DNA from: Pseudoxanthomonas sp. CF125
Lineage (GTDB): Bacteria; Pseudomonadota; Gammaproteobacteria; Xanthomonadales; Xanthomonadaceae
Direction of reading: 5' to 3'
Length of the DNA: 64,000 bases
Assembly (NCBI RefSeq): GCF_900104085.1
Contig: NZ_FNLD01000003.1
Span: forward strand, 124,001-188,000
Under the pieces are notes generated by a model, which searched no databases, was not told where the DNA came from, and worked only from the letters and a program-made list of their open reading frames with translations. Shown one piece after another: positions 26,155-34,541 of the stretch (the stretch's first letter is position 1; each line of letters begins with the position of its first letter). Made by a program: the position numbers and the translations under genes.

Positions 26155-27749
26155 GGCGCACGTTCCACGTCGTCGATGCTCCAACGGTCGTCGATCAGAC
26201 GCTGCACCCGACCGGGATTGCGATCGCGCAACTCGAACGGCAACAGCGCATCGGGCACGCCGTCGTAGCTGTGCAGCGCGGCGAAGCGGCGGATCGCCGC
26301 CGGCATGCCGACCGAGGTGAAACCCGGATGGCCGGTGCTGGGGAAAGGACCGCCATGGTTCATCGCCGCGCTGACCGCCACGCCGGTCGGCATTTTGCTG
26401 GCGATCAGCCGACCCACGCGCGGACGCAATGCGGCGGCGATCGTCATCCAGGCCGCGTCGTCGCCGCCATCGGCGGCGCGATAGAGCGTGCCGGTTAGAT
26501 TGCCTTCGAACGCGCGGGCCAGCACGGCCATTTCTTCGATTCCGGCCGCGCGCACCAGCAGGCTGACCGGTCCGAAGGCTTCGGTCTGCAAGGCCTGCGG
26601 ATTGGCCAGGAAGGTCGCGGCATCCACCTTCAGCAATGTCGGCGAATAGCGGTAGCCAGGGCCTTCGGCCGCAGCGCCGCCGGCCAGAACCTGCGCGCCG
26701 GCTTCGCGCAACGCCCCTACGCCGCGCTGCAGATGATCGAGTACGCCTTGCGAAAACAGCACGCTGGGCGGCGCTGCGGCGAAATGCGCGCTGACTGCGG
26801 CGACGAAGGCATCGCCTGCCGCGCCTTCCGGCACGATCACGATGCCGGGATTGGTGCAGAACTGGCCGCTGCCGAGCGTGCAGGAAGCGAAGAATTCCTG
26901 CGCCAGCGCTTCGCTGCGCTCGGCCAGGGCGCCCGGCAACAGGAACACCGGGTTGACGCTGGACAATTCTGCGTAACACAACACGCCGGCACGATCCGCC
27001 GCGGCCTTCAGCGCGAGTCCGCCAGCGCGGCTGCCGGTGAAACCGATCGCACCCAGCCGCGCGTCGGCAGCCAGCGCCAATCCCAGCGTGTTGTCGAAGT
27101 GGTAGAGCATCTGCACCGCCGCGGCCGGCAGGCCCGCGCCGATCAGCGCCGCATGCGCGAGTTGCGCCAGACGCCGACTGGTGGCCGGGTGCGAGGGATG
27201 CGCCTTGGCGATCACCGGATTGCGCGCGGCGATGGCCGAGGCGAAATCGCTGCCGGCGATGGCGTTGAAGGCGAAGGGGAAATTGTTCGGTCCGAAGATC
27301 AGCACCGGCTTGGACAGCGGCGCCAGATGCGAACGCAGGCCGGCGCCGGTATCGATCACCGGCTGGGTCCAGGCATATCCGCGCACGGCCTTGGCCGCCA
27401 GACGCAACTGGCCGCTGGTGCGGGGCAATTCGTTGCCGCGCAGACGCGTCGGCGCCGGCAATGCGGTTTCGGCGTTGGCCAGCGCCACCAGCGTATCGGC
27501 ATCGGCATCGATGGCGTCGGCGTAGGCGTCGAGAAAGGCGGCGATGCGCTCCGGTTCTGCGGCTGCGAGTTCATCGGCCACTGCCGCCGCGGCGGCCAAC
27601 GCGGCTTCCACGTCGGTCGCGCCACAGATCGGAAACGAGGGACCGATCTCCTGGCCGGTGGAGGGATCGCGTGCGCGGAAAGCGCCGAGCGATTCCCGCG
27701 CCGGCTGCCACTGGCCCGCGATCAACAACGGTTCGGCGACGACGCTCAT
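26151..27749 (-). CDS. 2-oxoglutarate semialdehyde dehydrogenase (ALDH superfamily)
   Basis: 532 residues. The ALDH core has the GPNNFPFAFN nucleotide-binding loop (153-162), general-base Glu261 (YAELSSVNP) and nucleophile Cys298 (GSGQFCTNPG). Length and motifs match the NADP-type alpha-ketoglutarate semialdehyde dehydrogenases that finish hydroxyproline and pentose oxidation by making 2-oxoglutarate. It starts one base after the stop of the deaminase gene, whose product's reaction yields exactly this substrate. It is joined to the M24 gene by ATGA. Confidence 0.92.
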   Translation of the reverse strand: MSVVAEPLLIAGQWQPARESLGAFRARDPSTGQEIGPSFPICGATDVEAALAAAAAVADELAAAEPERIAAFLDAYADAIDADADTLVALANAETALPAPTRLRGNELPRTSGQLRLAAKAVRGYAWTQPVIDTGAGLRSHLAPLSKPVLIFGPNNFPFAFNAIAGSDFASAIAARNPVIAKAHPSHPATSRRLAQLAHAALIGAGLPAAAVQMLYHFDNTLGLALAADARLGAIGFTGSRAGGLALKAAADRAGVLCYAELSSVNPVFLLPGALAERSEALAQEFFASCTLGSGQFCTNPGIVIVPEGAAGDAFVAAVSAHFAAAPPSVLFSQGVLDHLQRGVGALREAGAQVLAGGAAAEGPGYRYSPTLLKVDAATFLANPQALQTEAFGPVSLLVRAAGIEEMAVLARAFEGNLTGTLYRAADGGDDAAWMTIAAALRPRVGRLIASKMPTGVAVSAAMNHGGPFPSTGHPGFTSVGMPAAIRRFAALHSYDGVPDALLPFELRDRNPGRVQRLIDDRWSIDDVERAP

Positions 27750-27750
27750 C

Positions 27751-28656
27751 TCAGCGCCACGGGTGGGTTGCGATGGCGCGGTCGATGACCTTCAAGGCCT
27801 CTTCGCGCTCGGCGCCTTCCAACACCAGCCGCGGCGCACGTACGCGTTCGCTGCCCAGGTCGACCTTTTCCTGCACCAGCTTGATGAGCTGCACGAACTT
27901 GGGCACGGTATCCAGGCGCAACAACGGCAGGAACCAGTCGTAGAGTTTCTTCGCCGCCGGATAACCGCCATCGCGCGCCAGTTCGAACAGTTGCACCGAT
28001 TCCTTCGGATAGGCGTTGACCAGGCCCGCGATCCAGCCTACCGCGCCCATGCTGAGGCCCTCGACGATGGCGTCGTCCATGCCGACCAGCAGCGCCAGGT
28101 GGTCGCCGGTGAGTTCGCGGATCGCGGCGAAGCGGCGCACGTCGGCGGAAGATTCCTTGACCGCCTGCAGGTTCGGGAACTCGGCGGCGAGCTCAGCGAT
28201 CTGCGCAGGGTTGAAATCGGTCTTGTAGGCGACCGGATTGTTGTAAAGAATCGTCGGCAGGTCGGTGGCGGCGATCACTGAGCGCACGTGTGCGCCCATC
28301 TCGCGCCAGTCGCTGGAGTACACGTACGGCGGCAATACCATCAGGCCGCCGACGCCGATTTCCTTGGCGGCTTTCGCCAGGCGCACGGCCTCGTCGGTGG
28401 ACAGTGCGGCGATGCCCGGCACCACCGGCGCGCGGCCGTCCAGCGCTTTCACCAGCGTCTTCAGTATTTCCAGCTTGTCGTCGAAGCTGAGCGTGGCCGC
28501 TTCGCCCAGCGAACCCAAGGGCACGATGGCGGTGCAGCCGGCATCGATCAGCGCCTGCGCGTGATCGGCGAGGAACGCGTGATCGATCCGGCCGTCGGCT
28601 GTGAACGGAGTGGTGATGGCCGGCAGGACGCCGCGCCAAAAGGAAGCATTGCTCAT
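27751..28656 (-). CDS. Delta1-pyrroline-4-hydroxy-2-carboxylate deaminase (DHDPS/NAL family)
   Basis: 301 residues of the dihydrodipicolinate-synthase fold: GSLGEAATLS loop near 48-57, Tyr138 (TILYNNP) and Schiff-base Lys167 (LQAVKESS). Members beside an epimerase, D-hydroxyproline dehydrogenase and KGSA dehydrogenase deaminate and dehydrate pyrroline-hydroxycarboxylate to 2-oxoglutarate semialdehyde. The operon position supports that role over lysine biosynthesis or sialic-acid cleavage. Its start overlaps the stop of the FAD/NAD-type subunit (ATGA). Confidence 0.9.
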   Translation of the reverse strand: MSNASFWRGVLPAITTPFTADGRIDHAFLADHAQALIDAGCTAIVPLGSLGEAATLSFDDKLEILKTLVKALDGRAPVVPGIAALSTDEAVRLAKAAKEIGVGGLMVLPPYVYSSDWREMGAHVRSVIAATDLPTILYNNPVAYKTDFNPAQIAELAAEFPNLQAVKESSADVRRFAAIRELTGDHLALLVGMDDAIVEGLSMGAVGWIAGLVNAYPKESVQLFELARDGGYPAAKKLYDWFLPLLRLDTVPKFVQLIKLVQEKVDLGSERVRAPRLVLEGAEREEALKVIDRAIATHPWR

Positions 28657-29963
28657 GGAAGTACACCTTGCGAGTCGATGGAAAAAGATTCGGCCAGCGT
28701 TGCCAGCCGTATGGGAAACAGCGGCGGCCGGCGGCCGTCGTCAGGGTTGTCGCTTTGGGGAAACCAGCCCAACTCCACTAGCGCCGCGCCACAGATACGG
28801 CCTTGGCACGCGCCCATACCGCAACGCGTGGCGAGCTTGGCTTCGCGCAGGCTGGTGAAGCCCTGCAGCGCCGATAGCGGTACGTCTTCACAGCGACAGA
28901 TCAGCGTTTCCTCAGCGGCCAGCGCATGCACGCGCGGCCGCAGGGCGAAGCTCTGGCGCAGCCGTTCGGCGAAAGCGCGCGCATGCCGGCGGTGCGATTG
29001 CAGCGCGGCGGCTGCGACGCTGGCGCCGACCGCATGATGGCCGGCCATTTCGCCTTCGATCAGAGCGGTATCGCGGCCGCCGATGCCGCAGGCCTCGCCC
29101 GCCGCATAGACGTGTTCGACGCTGGTGCGCAGCGATTCGTCCACCGCCACCTGCGCGTGCGCACCGCTGCGTTGCAGTTGGCAGCCCAGTAACTGCGCCA
29201 GCTCCACATTCGGCACCAGACCATAGCCCACCGCCAAGTGATCGCATTCGATCCGCTCAACCCCATGTGGGCCTTCTATTTCTGCCATGCGCAGCCGATC
29301 CTCACCGAATGCGGCACGCACCAAGGTTCCGGTGCGGTAAGGAATTCCAAGCAGACGGGCGCGCAGCGTCAGCGCCTGCGCGGCCTTGCCCGGCCAGCGC
29401 ACCAGGCTTGCGGCGAAACCCTGCACCGCACGTTGCGGTGCTTGTTCGAGAATCCCAAGCACGTGCGCGCCATGCGCGCGCAAGGTCGCCGCCGCTGCCA
29501 ACAGCAACGGTCCGCTGCCAGCGACCAGTGCGCGCTTGCCGGTCATCGGCCAGCCCTGCTTGGCCAGCGCCTGCGCACCGCCGGCGCCAGTCACGCCCGG
29601 CAAGGTCCAACCAGGGAACGGCAACAACAGCTCGCGCGCTCCGGTAGCCAGCACCAATGCGCCGTAAGAAAGCCGGCGCGCGCCCTGCGGGCTATCGACC
29701 AGCAGGCTTCGCTCCTGCGCCATCAGCACCTGGGTCTGCGCCAGGAATTCGATCCTGTCCGACAACGAGTCGATCACCTTGCGCGCGGCGCGCGGCAGCG
29801 GCGATGCGATGTCATGACGCCATACCTGGCCGCCGGGGCGCGCCTGCGCATCGATCAACCCCACCCGCGCGCCATGGCTCGCCGCCGTGTGCGCCGCGGC
29901 GAGACCTGCCGGGCCTGCGCCTGCGATCAACACGTCGTAGTGTTCGCCTGCGCGCTCAGCCAT
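28653..29963 (-). CDS. D-hydroxyproline dehydrogenase subunit, FAD/pyridine-nucleotide oxidoreductase type
   Basis: 436 residues. The N-terminal dinucleotide motif GAGPAG is at 15-20, a second nucleotide fold lies around VAGSGPLLLAAAA, and the C-terminus carries a Cys-rich BFD-like iron-sulfur motif (ICRCEDVPLS and RCGMGACQGRICG). This is the alpha-type subunit of hetero-oligomeric dehydrogenases such as hydrogen-cyanide synthase, opine oxidase and the Pseudomonas aeruginosa D-hydroxyproline dehydrogenase. It overlaps the small ferredoxin-like subunit by eight bases. Confidence 0.9.
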   Translation of the reverse strand: MAERAGEHYDVLIAGAGPAGLAAAHTAASHGARVGLIDAQARPGGQVWRHDIASPLPRAARKVIDSLSDRIEFLAQTQVLMAQERSLLVDSPQGARRLSYGALVLATGARELLLPFPGWTLPGVTGAGGAQALAKQGWPMTGKRALVAGSGPLLLAAAATLRAHGAHVLGILEQAPQRAVQGFAASLVRWPGKAAQALTLRARLLGIPYRTGTLVRAAFGEDRLRMAEIEGPHGVERIECDHLAVGYGLVPNVELAQLLGCQLQRSGAHAQVAVDESLRTSVEHVYAAGEACGIGGRDTALIEGEMAGHHAVGASVAAAALQSHRRHARAFAERLRQSFALRPRVHALAAEETLICRCEDVPLSALQGFTSLREAKLATRCGMGACQGRICGAALVELGWFPQSDNPDDGRRPPLFPIRLATLAESFSIDSQGVLP

Positions 29964-30207
29964 CGGTGCGCACCCGCATGCCTTCGCGCGCCGGAATCAT
30001 GCAGGCGCGCAACTGCCCCACTCCATCGATATCGACCCGGCATTCGAAACACACACCCATTCCGCACAGTGGCGCACGCGGCTGACCGCTGGGCGAGCGA
30101 TGGAAATACAGGGTCGCCTGGGCGATGGCAGCGGCCACGTTACTGCCGCTACGCACCTCTACCGCTTGCCCGTCGATCTGCAGACGGATGATCGCCGGAT
30201 CGCTCAT
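29956..30207 (-). CDS. D-hydroxyproline dehydrogenase small 2Fe-2S subunit
   Basis: 83 residues with a compact ferredoxin-like fold. Cysteines at 48, 53, 56 and 69 (CGMGVCFEC...RAC) give the C-x4-C-x2-C-x12-C plant-type 2Fe-2S pattern. It carries electrons between the two flavin subunits in hetero-oligomeric amino-acid dehydrogenases. Its start overlaps the stop of the DadA-like subunit by ATGA and its end overlaps the next subunit, so all three are made at matched levels. Confidence 0.92.
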   Translation of the reverse strand: MSDPAIIRLQIDGQAVEVRSGSNVAAAIAQATLYFHRSPSGQPRAPLCGMGVCFECRVDIDGVGQLRACMIPAREGMRVRTDG

Positions 30208-31304
30208 ATCGCCACCCGCGCGGGCGCGTACGGCGCCGGGTCGATAGCTGCGGTGCGACCGAGGATCAGATCCATCAGCAAGCGCGCGCTACCCAACGCC
30301 GTGGTCACGCCCAGGCCTTCATGGCCGGCCGCGACCCAGAGATCGCTACGCTGCGGTGCCGCACCTAGGTAAGGCCGACCATCCGGCGTGGCGGGACGCA
30401 GACCGGTCCAGACGCGGATCGCCTGCAGATCGCGCAGTACCGGCAGGAATTCGAAGGCGCGTTCCAGCATGCGCCGCAGCAGCGCGCCCGACACGGTGCG
30501 GTCGGTCGCATCGAATTCGCGCGAAGAACCGATCAACAGCTGCCCGGTCGGACGTGGTTGCACATTGAACGCCACACTGCTGCCCGCGTCGCCGTGCGCG
30601 CTGTCGGCATAGCCCAGTTCCAGCAGCTGATGCCGCACCAATGCCGGGTAGCGATCGGTGATGACCAGTTGTCCCTTGCGTGGCCGCATCGGCAATTCGG
30701 GCAGCAATTCCGGTAGCGCGCAGCCGGTAGTCACCAGCACCGGACCGGACAGGCCGCTGCCGTCATCCAGGCGTACGCCATCGGCGGTCAGGGCCAGCGC
30801 GCGCCGGCCGGCGTACAAATGCGCGCCTTGGGCGCAAGCGCGTTCGACCAGATATCGCGCCATCCGCGGCGGATAGACCACTGCTTCGGCCGGCGCCAGC
30901 AGGCCTCCGGACAGGCCGGGCGCGAGTTGCGGTTCGAGCCGGTACAACTCCTGCGCATCGACTATCCGCGCCTGCAGGCCTGCTGCCGCCAGACGCGCGA
31001 TCTTGGCCGGGACACATTCCATCTCGCTCGGCTCTCGCGCCACCCATAAGGTGCCGCAGCGGTTGAACTCGGCTTCGGGGAGATTTGAATAGGTTTCCCA
31101 CAGCCGCAGCGAATACGCCGACAACGCCAGCTCGGCCGGATCGTCGTCCATCGCTACCAGATGACCCATCGCCGCGGCGGTAGAACCACCGCCGATCGGG
31201 CCGGGTTCGATGATCGCCACGCGCAGGCCTTCCCCGGCCGCCGCTTCGGCACAGGCCGCGCCGACGATGCCGGCACCGATCACGACCAGGTCGTAAGCCT
31301 TCAT
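30204..31304 (-). CDS. D-hydroxyproline dehydrogenase catalytic FAD subunit (DadA-like)
   Basis: 366 residues of the D-amino-acid oxidase/glycine oxidase (DAO) fold: the FAD motif [11 protein letters not shown] at 10-20, [11 protein letters not shown] near 37-47, and the C-terminal [18 protein letters not shown] and [12 protein letters not shown] flavin-binding segments. Together with the 2Fe-2S and FAD/NAD subunits it oxidises D-hydroxyproline to the pyrroline. The ATG overlaps the stop of the epimerase (ATGA); the in-frame DNA upstream belongs to the epimerase gene. Confidence 0.92.
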   Translation of the reverse strand: MKAYDLVVIGAGIVGAACAEAAAGEGLRVAIIEPGPIGGGSTAAAMGHLVAMDDDPAELALSAYSLRLWETYSNLPEAEFNRCGTLWVAREPSEMECVPAKIARLAAAGLQARIVDAQELYRLEPQLAPGLSGGLLAPAEAVVYPPRMARYLVERACAQGAHLYAGRRALALTADGVRLDDGSGLSGPVLVTTGCALPELLPELPMRPRKGQLVITDRYPALVRHQLLELGYADSAHGDAGSSVAFNVQPRPTGQLLIGSSREFDATDRTVSGALLRRMLERAFEFLPVLRDLQAIRVWTGLRPATPDGRPYLGAAPQRSDLWVAAGHEGLGVTTALGSARLLMDLILGRTAAIDPAPYAPARVAI

Positions 31305-32257
31305 TCCGGTTCCGATTCCCCGGGGCGAATGCCCCAGGCGAACGGGTCGTCTTCCTCGATCAGCAATTGCGAACGAGCGGTTATATAGGCCTGGCCGGCG
31401 ATGCGTGGCGCTATCCCGCGCGCGGTCGCCGTGTAGGTGCCTTCGAAAACGCTGCCGAGGATGCCTTCCTGCCGCCACACCCGCCCTTCGGCGAGTTTGC
31501 CGTCGGCGGCCAGGCAGGCGAGCTTGGCGCTGGTGCCGGTGCCGCAAGGCGAACGGTCGTAGGCCAGTCCGGGGCACAGCACGAAGTTGCGGCCATCGGC
31601 GTCGGGCGTGGGCGAAGGGCCGTTGATCTCGACATGATCGATCTCTCCTTCATCGGCGCCGGCGATGCCCGCGGCCTCCAGGGCTTGGCGGATCGCTTCG
31701 GTGTAGGCGGTCAGTTCGCGCTGCCGCTCGAGCAGTAGCGGCACCGGCGATTGATCGGTGATGAAGAACCAGTTGCCGCCCCAGGCGATATCGCCGCGCA
31801 CCGTGCCGTAGCCCTGGACGTCGACGACGACATCGGCCGCATGCCGGTAGCTTTCCACATTGGCGACGGAAACGTGCCCGTCTTCGCGCAGTTCTACGCC
31901 GACCGTGCCCACCGGCGTTTCGATACGATGCGCGCCCGGCCCGATACGGCCCAGTTCGGCCAAAGTGCGGACCACACCGATGGTGCCGTGTCCGCACATG
32001 CCGAGATAGCCGACATTGTTGAAGAAGATCACGCCGGTGCAGGCTTCCGGATCGTCCGCTGGCAGCAACAGCGCGCCGACCATGGTGTCCGACCCGCGCG
32101 GCTCGCAGGCGATGGCGCTGCGCCAATGGTCGAAATCCTCGGCGAACCGGCGTCTGCGTTCGGCCAACGTACCGGCCCCGAGATCGGGGAATCCTGAGAC
32201 GACCGCGCGGGTGGGCTCCCCGCCGGTGTGCGAATCGATTACGTCAATGCTGAGCAT
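31301..32257 (-). CDS. 4-hydroxyproline 2-epimerase (proline racemase family)
   Basis: 318 residues. Both catalytic cysteines of the two-base mechanism are present: Cys88 in GYLGMCGHG and Cys238 in [10 protein letters not shown] trans-3-hydroxyproline dehydratase would have Thr at the first or second position. It converts trans-4-L-hydroxyproline to cis-4-D-hydroxyproline, the entry step of the pathway. It is the first gene of the operon and is divergent from the PAS-AraC regulator. A palindrome lies inside its promoter. Confidence 0.94.
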   Translation of the reverse strand: MLSIDVIDSHTGGEPTRAVVSGFPDLGAGTLAERRRRFAEDFDHWRSAIACEPRGSDTMVGALLLPADDPEACTGVIFFNNVGYLGMCGHGTIGVVRTLAELGRIGPGAHRIETPVGTVGVELREDGHVSVANVESYRHAADVVVDVQGYGTVRGDIAWGGNWFFITDQSPVPLLLERQRELTAYTEAIRQALEAAGIAGADEGEIDHVEINGPSPTPDADGRNFVLCPGLAYDRSPCGTGTSAKLACLAADGKLAEGRVWRQEGILGSVFEGTYTATARGIAPRIAGQAYITARSQLLIEEDDPFAWGIRPGESEPE

Positions 32258-32307
32258 GGGCCATGCTCACATTCGGCCGCGGCCACGGGCTAGCAACGAA
32301 TATCGCG

Positions 32308-32337
32308 AACATATGCGGAAATCCGCATAATTCCCAA
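32308..32337 (-). promoter_or_regulatory. Promoter of the hydroxyproline operon with a palindromic operator in the spacer
   Basis: On the minus strand TTGGGA (32332-32337) and TATGTT (32308-32313) form a -35/-10 pair 18 bases apart. The spacer is almost entirely filled by the perfect palindrome ATGCGGAAATCCGCAT (32313-32328). A protein bound there would block RNA polymerase, so repression is the simplest reading. The core TGCGGAAWTCCGCA is shared with 19986-20001. It lies about 50 bases upstream of the epimerase start. Confidence 0.65.
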
Positions 32338-32822
32338 CTGCGAAAAGCCCGCCCTGAAACGGCTGAATCCTGCCGCGACGCCCCATCGCTGGCGGAGCGC
32401 GGCCTTAGCGGGAAGCGTCGGATGAAGAGCGGGCCATGCCCATAGCACGCGCCAAACAGAGGAATCGTAGGCGTTTTCCGGCCCATATGGCAGACGGTTC
32501 CGCCATGCACGACCTCCCAAACGGCGCCTAAACATGCGGCGACCGCCGATACAGTCCCCGGTTCATCTCCGGCCCGCGCGACCGCAATGCGCTACGCCAT
32601 CGCCAACCGGCACTGCGGAAGACGGCAGACATGCGGACGGCGGGCTACCCCGTATGCTCCTATACCCGACGCAGCCGTTGTGCTAACTAGGAACGGTATT
32701 CCGTTCCGGACCATTGCCCCGATGGCGCCGTGCGCCATCCGCTATCCAGCGCATCGAAATCGCGACTTGGACCGATGCGGCAAGCGACGGAAGACCGCAG
32801 ATTCCCGCAGGAGACCCGACCG
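32338..32822. other. Divergent intergenic region, remainder
   Basis: No protein-like frame is seen between the operon promoter and the regulator gene. It must hold the regulator's own promoter. I see no clear direct repeats of the kind AraC proteins bind. Confidence 0.5.
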
Positions 32823-33530
32823 ATGGACACCATGATTTCCGCCGACGAGATGCAAGTCCTGTTCGATGCGTTGCCGGACGTGGTTTTCTTCGTCAAGGAC
32901 AACGAGAGCCGCTACACCCACCTCAATCTGACCCTGGTGCAGCGCCTAGGCCGCAAGCATCGCAGCGAGGTGATCGGTAAATCCACGGTGGAAGTCTTCC
33001 CGCTGCCGCTGGGCGGCAACTACCTGATGCAGGACCGCCGTGTGCTGCACGGCGAGGTGATAGAGAACCAGCTCGAAGTGCACCTTTTTCCCAACCGCAC
33101 TCCCGGCTGGTGCCTGACTTTCAAGCGGCCGCTGTGCCGCCAGGACGAAGTGGTCGGCGTGGTCGGAATTTCGCGCGACCTGGGGCAACCCGACAGCCGG
33201 CATTCCGCCTACGAGCGCCTCAACCTGGCATTGACGTACATGCAAGCGCACCATGGCGAGAACCTGCGCATAAAGACGTTGGCCGATCTGGCCGGTGTGT
33301 CGGTAGCGCAGCTGGAGCGCCACTTTCGGCGAGTTTTCCAACTAACACCGCAGCAGTTGCTGACCAAGATGCGCATCGAATCGGCGATGCGTCTGTTGCA
33401 GGACGACAAGAGCATCGCGGCGATCGGTCAGCTCTGCGGTTTCGCCGACCAGAGCGCGTTCGCCCGCCAATTCAAAGCCACCGTCGGCATGACGCCGCGC
33501 GATTTCCGCACGCTTGCCAGACAACCCTGA
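32823..33530 (+). CDS. AraC-family regulator with N-terminal PAS domain
   Basis: 235 residues. Residues about 8-115 form a PAS fold (LFDALPDVVFFVKDNESRYTHLN, then GKSTVEVFP and GVVGISRD). The AraC double helix-turn-helix follows at about 130-232 (IKTLADLAGVSVAQLERHF; IGQLCGFADQSAFARQF). The ATG follows CAGGAGAC; upstream in-frame starts lack one. Divergent placement makes it the probable regulator of the hydroxyproline operon. The ligand may bind the PAS pocket. Confidence 0.92.
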   Translation: MDTMISADEMQVLFDALPDVVFFVKDNESRYTHLNLTLVQRLGRKHRSEVIGKSTVEVFPLPLGGNYLMQDRRVLHGEVIENQLEVHLFPNRTPGWCLTFKRPLCRQDEVVGVVGISRDLGQPDSRHSAYERLNLALTYMQAHHGENLRIKTLADLAGVSVAQLERHFRRVFQLTPQQLLTKMRIESAMRLLQDDKSIAAIGQLCGFADQSAFARQFKATVGMTPRDFRTLARQP

Positions 33531-33765
33531 GCGATGCCGATCGGACTCCCTCAGCTCGAGCGGGCTATCGCAAAGAGGGCTGCTGTCTCGATAGTGCTCG
33601 CACGTAGGATCATCGTAGACCTTGAGAAGAGCCCGCGTCACACCGGAGCCCAAGGCTTTCAATCCTTCACTTGATCGCTTTAGTCGGACTGATGCGAGCA
33701 CATAGTTAAGGCCTTGAAAGTCGTCACGTCACGGCAGGAAAACATTGTAGATAGACGGACCTTCG

Positions 33766-33789
33766 CTAGGCTCCTAGGCTCCTAGGCTC
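33766..33789. repeat. Three tandem copies of an 8-base unit
   Basis: CTAGGCTC is repeated three times without change (33766-33773, 33774-33781, 33782-33789). It lies in the 508-base gap 33531-34038, just upstream of the 12-bp inverted repeat. Confidence 0.7.
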
Positions 33790-33803
33790 AGACCTTGGCT
33801 ATC

Positions 33804-33848
33804 AAGCGGCCAACTTGTCCTTTCCAGGCAAATATGAGTTGGCCGCTT
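33804..33848. repeat. Inverted repeat with 12-bp perfect arms, member of the AGTTGGCCG repeat group
   Basis: AAGCGGCCAACT (33804-33815) and AGTTGGCCGCTT (33837-33848) enclose 21 bases. The arm motif AGTTGGCCG recurs at 3955-3963, 11452-11460, 53250-53258 and 53374-53382. No gene is seen in the rest of the gap. Confidence 0.7.
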
Positions 33849-34038
33849 CGGCAGCTTTCGGCCAGTAGCAGCCATTCAACATTATCGAGATCGGTCCGGT
33901 AAACAGCGCGGCTCCAGGTGCGCAAGTCTGCTCCGTGCGATGGTGCTCTCTACGACAACAGAAATCGCAAACCGACACCTGGCTCGGTGGCGATCCAGCG
34001 GTCCGGTCACAGTCATAACGCATGCTCCAACGAGGAAA

Positions 34039-34536
34039 TCAGTCATGAGAAGGTGGATCACTGGGAAGAACGCCTAGCTGCCGAAGGCCCGTCATCCAGT
34101 CCTCCGAATGCCACGTATGGACGATCCTCCCGTCCTTGAACTCGTGGATATCGATCGCCTGGATGGAGAGCTTTCCTTTTCGGGCAGGAAAGCCGAGGAA
34201 GGGATGAATGTGCGTGCCAGTGATGTGTGAGCGCACGACCACTTTGTTTCCCTCCTGAATCATGTCCTGGACTTCAATGTAGAAATCCGGGAACACGGTG
34301 GTCAGGGAAACAAGCAGCTTCATGGCGGTTTGCTTGCCGCCGCGTTCGGCCGAGGGCGTCTCGTACCAGTCGTCGGCCAAGACAGTGCCAAGCAGATCGG
34401 GATCGTGCTTGCTGAAGGCTTCGTACCAAATGGCCGCCCGCTGCCGGTTGTCGCTTTCGTGTGCGCTCACCGACCCACCAACCGTCAATACTGCGAGCGC
34501 CAGAGCAAACCGGCTTACGAGAGATCCGCGTCGCAT
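34039..34536 (-). CDS. SnoaL-like ester cyclase family protein with signal peptide
   Basis: 165 residues. A signal peptide (about 1-25, ending SVSAHE) precedes a SnoaL/NTF2-like cone fold: AAIWYEAFSKHDPDLLGTVLADDW, then VFPDFYIEVQDMIQEGNKVVVR and IHEFKDGRIVHTWHSEDW. Such proteins have no fixed chemistry. A GTG nine bases upstream overlaps the quinone-reductase stop (GTGA) and could be the true start. It is one of three SnoaL-like genes within 4 kb. Confidence 0.82.
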   Translation of the reverse strand: MRRGSLVSRFALALAVLTVGGSVSAHESDNRQRAAIWYEAFSKHDPDLLGTVLADDWYETPSAERGGKQTAMKLLVSLTTVFPDFYIEVQDMIQEGNKVVVRSHITGTHIHPFLGFPARKGKLSIQAIDIHEFKDGRIVHTWHSEDWMTGLRQLGVLPSDPPSHD

Positions 34537-34541
34537 GGCCG

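Noticed and set aside
26155-26979. In-frame extension upstream of the M24 peptidase
   Set aside because: Lies inside the aldehyde dehydrogenase gene; the ATGA overlap at 26151-26154 marks the true start.
31305-31577. In-frame extension upstream of the DadA-like subunit
   Set aside because: Lies inside the epimerase gene; no dinucleotide motif or ribosome-binding site there.
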